From contig JACKFH010000002.1 of assembly GCA_020632575.1 (NCBI GenBank), positions 186,001-250,000 on the forward strand: 64,000 nt of DNA. The letters are read 5' to 3'. The stretch is from Candidatus Omnitrophota bacterium. GTDB lineage: Bacteria > Hinthialibacterota > Hinthialibacteria > OLB16. The notes under the pieces are model-generated. The model did no database searches, was not told the origin of the DNA, and saw only the letters and a program-made list of their open reading frames with translations. The position numbers and the translations under genes are program-made. Shown here piece after piece: positions 44,597 to 53,350 of the stretch (positions are counted from its first letter, which is position 1; each line of letters begins with the position of its first letter).

Positions 44597-47500
44597 CTAC
44601 TTCTTCTTCGGACTCTTCGCTCGACTTGGTCCGCCTTTCCGCCCGCCCGATTTGCGGGTTTTTTGTTTTCCCTCGAAGGTTTTCAACTCTCCGCCCCGGA
44701 AAAAGGGGATATTCCCGGCTTTGTTCTGTTTGTCTAAGAAACTGCCGAGTTTGTTCATCGGGACCGCTTTGGCGGCTTTCTTTTTGACCACATCGTCGGT
44801 GGAAAATGGGGTCTTGACCCGGTAGTAATCGCCGCCGTGGTTTTCGCGGATGGGGTAACCAAGGTCGCGAGCGACTTTATGTTCGACCATGGTGATCACC
44901 CGTCGTTCCTCCATGTTGTGATAGTCGCCCGCGTGAGCGGTCATCTTGTGCAACGCATCGTTTCCTTTCGCGCTGACCATGTCTCCTTCGGCATGCGCCA
45001 GCTCGTGGATGAGACCGATGGCGGGGGGGTGTTCCCCGAAGCCTCCCTGGGTCAAACCAAAACCCAACGCGCGATAAGGGTTCCATTCGATCTTTCCGTC
45101 GATGCGCGCATTGTTTTTGGTTTTACCCGGCAGGTAAAAGTTCCCGCCCTTGAGATTCCCCTTCCTGATGGTGACTTTGTAGGTTTCGGACTTCTTGATA
45201 TTCTGGATCACGCTCTTCGCGGTCTTGCTCTTTTTCTCGAGTTGTTGGAGCGTTTCTTTGACCGCGCGTCTGAACGGTTTGTCCCCGTAAATTCGGATGT
45301 ACCTGCCGTCTGGGTCGACTTGGCTCATCGGATTGTTTCCCGCGTAGCAATAGCTGTTAAGGATCTGAGGAAGATCGGCCGCGGCCGCTGGATTCACCTC
45401 GGGGTCGACACTCATGAAACGACCGAGAGGGGCGGCGAGGTAGCGGGCCTCAAAATACTCCAATCCGGTCTCCTCATCCAATTCCTTTTGGGAGTATCCG
45501 TAACGACCCAGCCTGGAAGAGACCGCGCCATCCCTCTCGAAAGTTTCGCGGGGATGACCGTAGGGATAATAAACGGTCTCTTCGAGGGTTTCCCCCTTCC
45601 CATCGGTGAGCACATTGAGAGACCCCAGATAATCCTGGAGGTAATACTGAATTTGCGAGGTGGGGTCCGGTGGTTTCACGGACTGTCCCGCCATCGATTT
45701 CAGAAGAAGGACCGCTCCCGGTGAAAGAAAGTGGGGAAGTTCAGAAAGGAAAGAGAGTTCGCCGCCGTAAGCGGATTTCCAGCCCCCGGAGTCGGCGTCG
45801 AACGTGGAGGCGAGTTCGAACTGTGCAGGGAGCATTTCGGCGAGAGGCGCCAATTCAAGTCCCGCCGATGAAATGAACTTGGAGTCATCCGCCAAGGATA
45901 CATCGGTCGGTTCGGAATAGGGTCCCGAGAGTTCAACTACTGTATGGGTTGCCGCTTCGATCCAGACAATCGCGGGACCCTGGAGGTTTTCCACAGTCGA
46001 AACGGGAACGATGTTGTTTTGTCCTTGGTCATACCGTAGCAAGTTCTCGATATTCGGATCGGTTCCGTAGCCGATCTGGCTGATCAGATCCTCCGTTCCG
46101 ACCACCACCGAGACCGGATTCCAACCGGGGGAGAGGGGAATCCATTGGGTGCGATCGCGACCCTCGGTGAGGGTCCCGGTGATTCGGGCCTGGATGGCTT
46201 CGGCGTTCAACACATATTTGACAGGCTGGATGCCGTCTCGGATTTCAAAAGTTTCGTCCACATAAAGGGTGAAGGTGTCGGGATTTTCGGGAACAATTCC
46301 CTCCGCATCCTTTTTGTAAACCGTCTTGGCCACTCGCGCATCGGTGTAATCGTAGGCGAACTCGACCCGCATCAGGTTATCCTCGGCAGCAACCATTCGA
46401 TCCAGGAAATCCCATTCATAGGTCATCGTTCCGGACTGAACCACGTTGCCGTTGGCGTCGTAATCTATATCGAGGCCCGAGGATGTCGAAGTGAGCGCGT
46501 GAGGCCCCGCATCGGGGCCGGACCGGCCCACACGGTTCGAGGTTCCCGAAGAGCCTCCGTAGCTGAAGTCGCCGAGATCGGTGAGGGGCGTCCCCTTCTC
46601 GACCCGTTTCATATCCGAGGTTTTGGATAGGAGATTGCCAATGCGGTCGTATCGATAAGAAATGCCACCGTCATCGGTTAAGCCCGCACCCGGTTCACCG
46701 AAGAAATAGTCGACCGAGGTCAGTCGGTAGAGGTCGTCATAAGAAAACGTCTGAGTGTTCCGAAGGGGATCTTGAGATGGCCGCACCGATCCGGGGCGAG
46801 CATCGGTGATTCGAAGCACATTCGACTTGGCGTCCAGGTCGAAATCGTAGTCGATTTTGGGCTGCTCGGGCGAGTCGGTCGGATAGGTGGTCAGCGATCG
46901 CAGACGCAACCGCGGATCGTATTGGGTCTCCGTCACCATCCCGTTTCCAAAGACTCGGCGTTTCATTTGACCCGAGGGGTGGTAGTCGAAACTCTGAATT
47001 ATTTCGGGAACTCCCGAGGCGTTCATGGTTTCGCCACCGACAATGGATTCCAAAAGACTCCTTGAGTTGTAGCCGAAATGAACCCTATCTCCATCCGGGT
47101 AAGTCATCCCGGTCATCCGGTTGAGGGCGTCGTAGGTCATCTCCGAGTAGAATTTCAGAGTCTTGCCGGAGACCGGGTCGGGGATTCGTTTTAGTGTCGA
47201 CTCGATTCTCCCTCGCGCGTCGTAGGAAAAGACCTGTCCTCCGGAGAGGTCGAGGTAGGCCACCGGGAGACCGTGGCCATTTCGAGGAACTCCATGAGGC
47301 GCGAAGAGTTGGTCGAAGGGGGGCGAGAGTTCGTCATGGATCGTCAGGACATCGGGACGGTTCGTTTCGCTCAGCGGCAGGTTGGGATCGTAAGCGTATT
47401 TGAAGGAAGAGGGTTCGCCCTCGTCGAGATAATCCTCGGTCACCACCCGGTTAAGCCCGTCATGGGTGTAGCGAATCGTCTGCCCTTTGGCGTCGGTCTG

Positions 47501-50500
47501 TTCGATCACCTGCGAGGCGTCGTTGTAGACCAAAGTCAGTGTCCCTCGATCGGGGTCGTTGCAAAAAAGGAGACGCCCCATCCCGTCGAATCGCGACCAA
47601 CGGACATTCCCCTGGGAATCCCGCGATGAGACCATGTTGTTCATGAGATCGTAATCGTAACGGGTCGACCAAGTGTTCATTGTGCCCGATGGAGACCCGT
47701 CATCGTTGAGGCGGGTCATCTCGCGGACTTCGATCAGACGGTCCAACCCATCGGTGAGTTCGACGCCTGGCGTATTCGAATTGGGGGAGTTCGGGTTCGT
47801 GTCCTCCTCGTCGTAATACCAAGTCTCGAAGGGCAAGTTCTGAACAATCCCGGAGGTCCGTGTCCCATCGAACACCTCCGAGGGGTTCACAATTTCTATC
47901 GGCCTACCGGTGGCATCTAGGTTGTTTTCTTTGCGATCGGTTTCCGAAACCGCCCCGTCATCCGATCGAAGGCCGCCTTCCCCGGCCAGATGGAACTTGG
48001 AGTCGCTCCGATAGTAGGGTTGATACATCGCCCATTCCGAACCGCGCAGGTTGTAAAGGCGAGCGTCTTGGACCACCCAACGTCCAGGGACTTCGTCCTC
48101 CTCCAACTTCATGAGGTCCTGGCCGTGACCGCTCTGGTAAACAATGCTGTCGACCGTGTTGTACGTAAGGGAATCGGAAACATCCTCTCGTTCATGAGTC
48201 TCCACTCGATTCGCGACCGGTGGCGAGGCCCCCTGGGGAGATCCGGTCATCAAATGACCGGTGTCGTCATAGTCGTAAATCAAGTTTCGGTGGCTGTCCC
48301 CGGAGCGGTACGAGTAAGCCTCGGTGGGACGATCGAGGCTGTCTCCTGGGAGAACTTTCTTGACCATGCGTGCGAAGGCGTCGTACCGGTAGAGAGTGGG
48401 GTTCCCGTTGTAATCGGTCATTCGAAGGACGACGCCAAAACCGGGATCGTACTCGGCGCCGGTGACAAGGTCGTTCTTTCCTTCCCCCAGAACGAAACGC
48501 TCCTCGACCGGATAGACGTGGCGGTCCTCATCGAACTTCACAATTTGAATGTGACCTTTGTTTCCCTCGACCGGAAAAGCGGTGGTGGGAGCGTCGGCTG
48601 TGGGGAGGAGTTCAACATCGTCGATACGGCCCAGAGGGTCGATGACCGCGATCGAGTTTCCATAGACATCGTGAGCGATACGGCTGTTGACCAGGGTCGC
48701 CTCCACGGAAAGTCGAGGATCGCCCGGACGGTCGATCAGGCTCTCCGCATAGGTTTCGAGGGGTGGAAGAGAGGCTGGATCCTCGGTCAAAACGATCTCC
48801 TCGCGCTTCGCCAATCCGCGATCCCCCACCTCTCCGAGGGGGAGGCCGACAAATTCCTGACCATCGTAATAACTTCTCGACTCGGAAACGAAAACTCCGT
48901 TCTCGTCCTCGACTCTCTGGATTGCGGGCAGCCGGATCAGCCAGTTCTGCAGTGCCGATCCGGATAAGGCGTAGACCGTTTGTGTCACGATTTCATCGTC
49001 CATGAACGACACGTTCTCGGGGGCGCTCGGATCGACCAATCCGTAATCAATTTCGCGAGTGACATTTCCGTAGTTGTCGTATTCGGTTTGACTCCGGGTC
49101 GTTTTGGGATCTCGGACCGGGTAGGAGATTGGCCCCCCGCCGAAAAGGTCCTGCATAAGGCCATTCGCTTCGATCGTCTCCGTTTCGGTGGTGTCATTGA
49201 ACGCGAAGGAGACCGACTTCTCTTGGAGCGAGAAGGTGGGAGCCGTATTTGGGTCATCGGCGAAACGACCCGGGGGGTTGTCGACATCGACGTGGCGATA
49301 GAGACGGCGCACTTTCCAGTTGGTGTGAGTCCGCGAGTAGACATACTTATCGGGGGAGCACCGCATGGCGTCCGGGCTAAAGGGGTTGGAGGCCGCCGCC
49401 TCCGCGGCTTTCTTCGCGCAAGCGAAGAACCCGGCCTCTTCGACCGAGGGGGCGTTTAGGATGGCGCCATCGACCTCCTCGACAAAGACCTCGCTCCCCT
49501 TGAGGGCCTCCTCTTCCCGACCTCCGCGATTGGCCCCTGTCAAAATGACCTCGCCGCCGGTTCCCGAATCTTCATCCGTCGCAGTCGGTCCCACGTACCC
49601 CTCGGGGTAATCGTCGTTGTCGATTCCATCCGGGCCCCCGGTGAGGAAACGGTGACGGATCACGGATGAGGGCGCAGGGACGGTCCCAGTCCCGCCCACC
49701 GTGGCGCCGGTTTCGGGGTCGTAATCGTCCCCTCTCATGATCTGTTGGGCAAACGTGAAACCGCGGAATTCTTTCTCGATGACATCGAAGAAGCCATCGA
49801 AATAACTGGTGTCCATGTGGTATTCATCCGGCGCGCCATCGGCGTTGAGATCGAGCCCGATACTCGTAGTCGTTCTCGCGACCACATCGACCGGGGTGGG
49901 GAGTTTTTGGGTCCAGGGATGCCCATCCGCCAGGGCGGCGAGGTAATCCTCGACGCTCGATTTGTATTCGATCAGGGTTCTCCGTCCGATTCCGTTGTCG
50001 ATGACCTGAAGCAAGTTCGGTTTGAGGTCGCCGACAAAATCGAAGTAGGAATAAGTGGGGGTCCCTTTCGGAAGCGACTGCTTCGGCAACGCGGAGTTAT
50101 CCCAGAAGAGATCGGGGGTTCCGTTGCCATTCACATCGAGAGTCCTGAGAACAGTTAGCCCTTTGGTAAAAGGGGGCGCATCGGTCCGGATGATGGGATC
50201 GCTCCATTGATCCGCTCCGGTGTTGATCCAAAAGGTGAGTTGGAATGCATCGACCCGGACCAAGTCGGTGAGCCCATCGGCGTTCACATCCATGAAGCGG
50301 AAATCATCGGCCTGAGCTCCCGAAGCAAGCAACCGTTCCGTCGACTTTCGGCTGGCCCAGTTTCCGCCGTTCGCGTTAGGCCAATAGTCGATCCAAACCT
50401 CCTGACCGACCACCGCGAGGGTGACCCAATCGAGAAGGCGGTCGCCGTTGAGATCGGCCAAATCGGCGAACCGAATCATTGGATTCGGGCTGTCGAAATT

Positions 50501-52222
50501 GGCTTCGTCCGCGACCCAATCGGCCGGGAGTTCCGGTCCTCCGGAGAAGACGGTCCGGCTTTCAAAGGCGCCAATCCCATTTTCTTTCGAGGGGCGGTTG
50601 TAAATGTACTCGACCCCGCCTGTGCCGTCCCCGAAATCGAAGGGGCGCATGACATCGATGCGTTTATCGAAATCGAGGTCGATTGTCCGGATGCTTGGAT
50701 CGGAGATATCCAGGCTGCCGAAGTCGGATGTCCCCGTCTCGTCCGAGAAAGTCGCCTCGGGTCCCCACTTCAGCGCTTCGTTTTCATCGAGTGTGTAGGG
50801 CGACCTGAAATCGTTCAGGTTTCGATGCATTAGAATCCGATCCCCGGCGGCGCCCTTTTCAAAAAGATCGGCGATGCCGTCCCCGTCGAGATCGGCGACT
50901 GTCAGGTTCGGCATGTCCAAGCGTTTGCCATCGGCTTGGCTCGATTCGAACATCACCTCGCCGCTAAAGGCTCCATTCCCCCGATTGAGGTAGGCGAACC
51001 AGCTGCTCTCTCCGCTGGCGATGAAATCGTCAAGCCCGTCGGAATTGATATCGATCACCGTCGTGCGATCCGCCGCGAATCGCAGGAAGTTGAACCCGCC
51101 ATTCACCGGGAGAAACGCTGGTTTCTCGAAGACGATCTTAGCCTCGAAACCAGCCTTCGAGGTTTCTTCCGCGGAGACTGTCTCGGTATGGAATTGGCTG
51201 TATGCGAAACGGAGAGGCGGGAGATAGTCGGTCTCGGTTCCCAGATTCCCGAACTGAGTCACCGTGTGGAGGAGATTGAATCCAAGTGGGACATCGTTCG
51301 GCCCCGACAGGGTCAGATCGGGATGCGGATCGTATCCGAACTCGTAGCGGCGAACGAAATTACCGTCGGTGAAAATCGATATTTCGCGCAAGAGTTTCGA
51401 GGTGCGCATTTCGAAACCCGCCCGAAAATCGCTAAAGTTATCGGTCCGGTTTTCTGGGTAATCTGTCGAACCCGAGTAAGTGAAGACAATCCGGTGGTGG
51501 ATGTTCGCGCTCGTTTTGGCGTACTCGATCATGACTGGATAAAGGACGCCGGTCGATTCGGGAGAAAAAGTTGCGTACTGATAGTCGATGACATTCCCAT
51601 TCACATCAGTGTGCGAGGCGAGTTTCCATTCGTAGGTGTTGGCGAATGAATTCGGATCGCCCCCTGTCTTTGCGATCCGGGAGTTGGGGGAGGTCCCAAA
51701 CCGAAACACGCTCCCATCGGGAAGCGTTCCGATCCAGGAATCGACCGGTCCGGCTTCGCCAGAGGAGACTTTCTCGAAGCGAATGAACTCGCTCTCGTTC
51801 TCGCAACGATAAGTCCCATCGCTCAAAGGAACCAATTCCTCGCCGCCAAATAGAAACGTGTCTTCGCTGGCTGGATCGATGTTCGCCGCAGTGTAAGCGG
51901 GAAGACCCTTGTCGGTCTGACGCATGATGGAGGGGAAATCCATCGACCACCCCACACCGAGAAGACCGTTTCCGGAGCCGCCGTTATAGGAAAGAGAGAC
52001 CGAGGGTTCGTGCCCGGCCACTCCGGGGGGAACCTCGATATCGACCGAATAGCTCGCCGTCCCGGTGTTCAATTGCGGTTCGAAAGAGGGGCCAAGACCC
52101 TCGATCGATCCGGGACCGGAGGGAAGCGAGATTGCGGAGGGGCTGACGCCTGATTTGTCCTGGGCCGCGAGGGGGAGGGCAAGTAGGATGAGGAATATGG
52201 CTAACCATCCGAATTCGCGCAT
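44597..52222 (-). CDS. Giant SpvB/FG-GAP/Rhs protein with M91-like metallopeptidase C-terminal domain
   Basis: 2541 residues with a signal peptide (1-20). Order: an SpvB-like N-terminal domain ('PGVAGHEPSVSLSYNGGSGN'), seven or so FG-GAP/VCBS loops ('DLDGDGIADLF', 'DLNGDRLLDW', 'DVNADGLTDLV', 'DVNGNGTPDLFW'), a TcdB-like middle, then Rhs/YD repeats ending in the core 'YLAAPLGRFMSVDP' and 'SQVDPDGR'. This is the B-plus-C layout of insecticidal Tc toxins. The last 234 residues (from about 2308, base 45301) vary by type; here they hold zinc motif 'HELAH' at 2406-2410 and a Glu-Glu segment 'NMEERRVITMVEHKVA' like M91/NleD. A Lys-rich tail ends it. No immunity gene is recognised downstream. Confidence 0.9.
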   Translation of the reverse strand: MREFGWLAIFLILLALPLAAQDKSGVSPSAISLPSGPGSIEGLGPSFEPQLNTGTASYSVDIEVPPGVAGHEPSVSLSYNGGSGNGLLGVGWSMDFPSIMRQTDKGLPAYTAANIDPASEDTFLFGGEELVPLSDGTYRCENESEFIRFEKVSSGEAGPVDSWIGTLPDGSVFRFGTSPNSRIAKTGGDPNSFANTYEWKLASHTDVNGNVIDYQYATFSPESTGVLYPVMIEYAKTSANIHHRIVFTYSGSTDYPENRTDNFSDFRAGFEMRTSKLLREISIFTDGNFVRRYEFGYDPHPDLTLSGPNDVPLGFNLLHTVTQFGNLGTETDYLPPLRFAYSQFHTETVSAEETSKAGFEAKIVFEKPAFLPVNGGFNFLRFAADRTTVIDINSDGLDDFIASGESSWFAYLNRGNGAFSGEVMFESSQADGKRLDMPNLTVADLDGDGIADLFEKGAAGDRILMHRNLNDFRSPYTLDENEALKWGPEATFSDETGTSDFGSLDISDPSIRTIDLDFDKRIDVMRPFDFGDGTGGVEYIYNRPSKENGIGAFESRTVFSGGPELPADWVADEANFDSPNPMIRFADLADLNGDRLLDWVTLAVVGQEVWIDYWPNANGGNWASRKSTERLLASGAQADDFRFMDVNADGLTDLVRVDAFQLTFWINTGADQWSDPIIRTDAPPFTKGLTVLRTLDVNGNGTPDLFWDNSALPKQSLPKGTPTYSYFDFVGDLKPNLLQVIDNGIGRRTLIEYKSSVEDYLAALADGHPWTQKLPTPVDVVARTTTSIGLDLNADGAPDEYHMDTSYFDGFFDVIEKEFRGFTFAQQIMRGDDYDPETGATVGGTGTVPAPSSVIRHRFLTGGPDGIDNDDYPEGYVGPTATDEDSGTGGEVILTGANRGGREEEALKGSEVFVEEVDGAILNAPSVEEAGFFACAKKAAEAAASNPFSPDAMRCSPDKYVYSRTHTNWKVRRLYRHVDVDNPPGRFADDPNTAPTFSLQEKSVSFAFNDTTETETIEANGLMQDLFGGGPISYPVRDPKTTRSQTEYDNYGNVTREIDYGLVDPSAPENVSFMDDEIVTQTVYALSGSALQNWLIRLPAIQRVEDENGVFVSESRSYYDGQEFVGLPLGEVGDRGLAKREEIVLTEDPASLPPLETYAESLIDRPGDPRLSVEATLVNSRIAHDVYGNSIAVIDPLGRIDDVELLPTADAPTTAFPVEGNKGHIQIVKFDEDRHVYPVEERFVLGEGKNDLVTGAEYDPGFGVVLRMTDYNGNPTLYRYDAFARMVKKVLPGDSLDRPTEAYSYRSGDSHRNLIYDYDDTGHLMTGSPQGASPPVANRVETHEREDVSDSLTYNTVDSIVYQSGHGQDLMKLEEDEVPGRWVVQDARLYNLRGSEWAMYQPYYRSDSKFHLAGEGGLRSDDGAVSETDRKENNLDATGRPIEIVNPSEVFDGTRTSGIVQNLPFETWYYDEEDTNPNSPNSNTPGVELTDGLDRLIEVREMTRLNDDGSPSGTMNTWSTRYDYDLMNNMVSSRDSQGNVRWSRFDGMGRLLFCNDPDRGTLTLVYNDASQVIEQTDAKGQTIRYTHDGLNRVVTEDYLDEGEPSSFKYAYDPNLPLSETNRPDVLTIHDELSPPFDQLFAPHGVPRNGHGLPVAYLDLSGGQVFSYDARGRIESTLKRIPDPVSGKTLKFYSEMTYDALNRMTGMTYPDGDRVHFGYNSRSLLESIVGGETMNASGVPEIIQSFDYHPSGQMKRRVFGNGMVTETQYDPRLRLRSLTTYPTDSPEQPKIDYDFDLDAKSNVLRITDARPGSVRPSQDPLRNTQTFSYDDLYRLTSVDYFFGEPGAGLTDDGGISYRYDRIGNLLSKTSDMKRVEKGTPLTDLGDFSYGGSSGTSNRVGRSGPDAGPHALTSTSSGLDIDYDANGNVVQSGTMTYEWDFLDRMVAAEDNLMRVEFAYDYTDARVAKTVYKKDAEGIVPENPDTFTLYVDETFEIRDGIQPVKYVLNAEAIQARITGTLTEGRDRTQWIPLSPGWNPVSVVVGTEDLISQIGYGTDPNIENLLRYDQGQNNIVPVSTVENLQGPAIVWIEAATHTVVELSGPYSEPTDVSLADDSKFISSAGLELAPLAEMLPAQFELASTFDADSGGWKSAYGGELSFLSELPHFLSPGAVLLLKSMAGQSVKPPDPTSQIQYYLQDYLGSLNVLTDGKGETLEETVYYPYGHPRETFERDGAVSSRLGRYGYSQKELDEETGLEYFEARYLAAPLGRFMSVDPEVNPAAAADLPQILNSYCYAGNNPMSQVDPDGRYIRIYGDKPFRRAVKETLQQLEKKSKTAKSVIQNIKKSETYKVTIRKGNLKGGNFYLPGKTKNNARIDGKIEWNPYRALGFGLTQGGFGEHPPAIGLIHELAHAEGDMVSAKGNDALHKMTAHAGDYHNMEERRVITMVEHKVARDLGYPIRENHGGDYYRVKTPFSTDDVVKKKAAKAVPMNKLGSFLDKQNKAGNIPFFRGGELKTFEGKQKTRKSGGRKGGPSRAKSPKKK

Positions 52223-52374
52223 AGGATTCTCATACAGTCTACAGATATTCGATGAAGATTTAGTATTCTTAACCGATTTCGGTCGTGTTGGGGTGAAAAA
52301 ATGTCGCTGCGATCCGTCGGTCTAAGCGAACGTGGACCGGCCTTTGTCGCCAATCGGCTCCCCATGGTCGAGGG

Positions 52375-52995
52375 TCACTCGCCCTCCATTGGTTTCCGTG
52401 TCTGCAACGCCAACGCGAGAGTCTCTTCGTCGGTGTAGACAAGGTCGCCGCCAATGGGCAGGCCCCGGGCGAAGCGGGAGAGTTGGATGCCGGAGCCAAG
52501 GTCGGCGATGAGGTTGCGGAGATAACTCGCGGTTGCCTCCCCCTCGACCGAGGGATTGGTGGCCAGGATTACCTCTTTGATTTCGTCGGATTTGAGGCGT
52601 TCGAGGAGTTCCTTCACCCGGAGTTCGGCGGGTCCGACGCCATCGAGGGGGGAGAGGGTTCCGCCGAGGACATGGTAGAGCCCGTTGAAGGCGCCGCTCT
52701 TTTCAATGGAGAGCGCATCGAGGGATTCCTCGACCACGCAGAGCAGGCTCCGGTCTCGGCTCGGTTCGCGACAGAAGACACAGGGATCGCTCTCGGTCAG
52801 CATCCCGCATGCGGAGCAGTAGCCGATCCTGTCGGGGAGAACCTGAAGGAGTTCCGCCAATCTTTTGACCCGCTCCGGCGGAAGCGAGACCAGGTGATAT
52901 CCCAGGCCGGTGGCCGATTTGGGGCCAATGCCGGGGAGCTTGCCGAGCTCCTGAATCACCGCCTCCAAAGAGGGAAGGTTACCCAGAGGTTTCAC
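52375..52995 (-). CDS. recR: Recombination mediator RecR
   Basis: 206 residues. It has a helix-hairpin-helix 'LPGIGPKSA', a zinc finger with cysteines in 'CSACGMLTESDPCVFC', and the Toprim 'VILATNPSVEGEAT'. With RecO it loads RecA on gaps in DNA. Its start overlaps the ybaB stop by 4 bases, in the order dnaX-ybaB-recR known from many bacteria. Complete; the C-terminal Walker-B-like region 'YTDEETLALALQTR' is normal. Confidence 0.97.
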   Translation of the reverse strand: MKPLGNLPSLEAVIQELGKLPGIGPKSATGLGYHLVSLPPERVKRLAELLQVLPDRIGYCSACGMLTESDPCVFCREPSRDRSLLCVVEESLDALSIEKSGAFNGLYHVLGGTLSPLDGVGPAELRVKELLERLKSDEIKEVILATNPSVEGEATASYLRNLIADLGSGIQLSRFARGLPIGGDLVYTDEETLALALQTRKPMEGE

Positions 52996-53327
52996 AGACC
53001 GAAATCCATTCCCGCCGGCAGGCCGAGACCGCCAGTCACTTCCGAGATTTTTTCCTTCCGTTTCTCGTTCAATTTCTCGTTGAAGTTGTTGAACGCGGCG
53101 AGAGTGAGATCCTCCATCATCTGTTTGTCGGATTTCGCGAAGGTCGCCTCGTCGAAGGTGAGAGAGGTGATCGTGCCATCCCCTTTCCCTTTGATGCGAA
53201 CCAAGCCGCCGCCGCCAAGACCCTCGACCTCGAGTTCCGATAGAGAGTTCTTCATCTCCTCGACCTTGGATTGAATGTCCTTCGCGTTCTTCATGATGTT
53301 GGCGAGATCGCCGAGACCTTTGAGCAT
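52992..53327 (-). CDS. ybaB: YbaB/EbfC nucleoid-associated protein
   Basis: 111 residues. 'GLGDLANIMKNAKDIQSKV' and 'VRIKGKGDGTITSLTFDE' are the YbaB signatures; the family dimerises and binds DNA. The start at 53327 is the natural N-terminus, although the frame is open to 53750. It sits 23 bases after dnaX and overlaps recR by 4 bases. Confidence 0.95.
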   Translation of the reverse strand: MLKGLGDLANIMKNAKDIQSKVEEMKNSLSELEVEGLGGGGLVRIKGKGDGTITSLTFDEATFAKSDKQMMEDLTLAAFNNFNEKLNEKRKEKISEVTGGLGLPAGMDFGL

Positions 53328-53350
53328 CGCTTGTTCCTTTCTCTTCCGTT

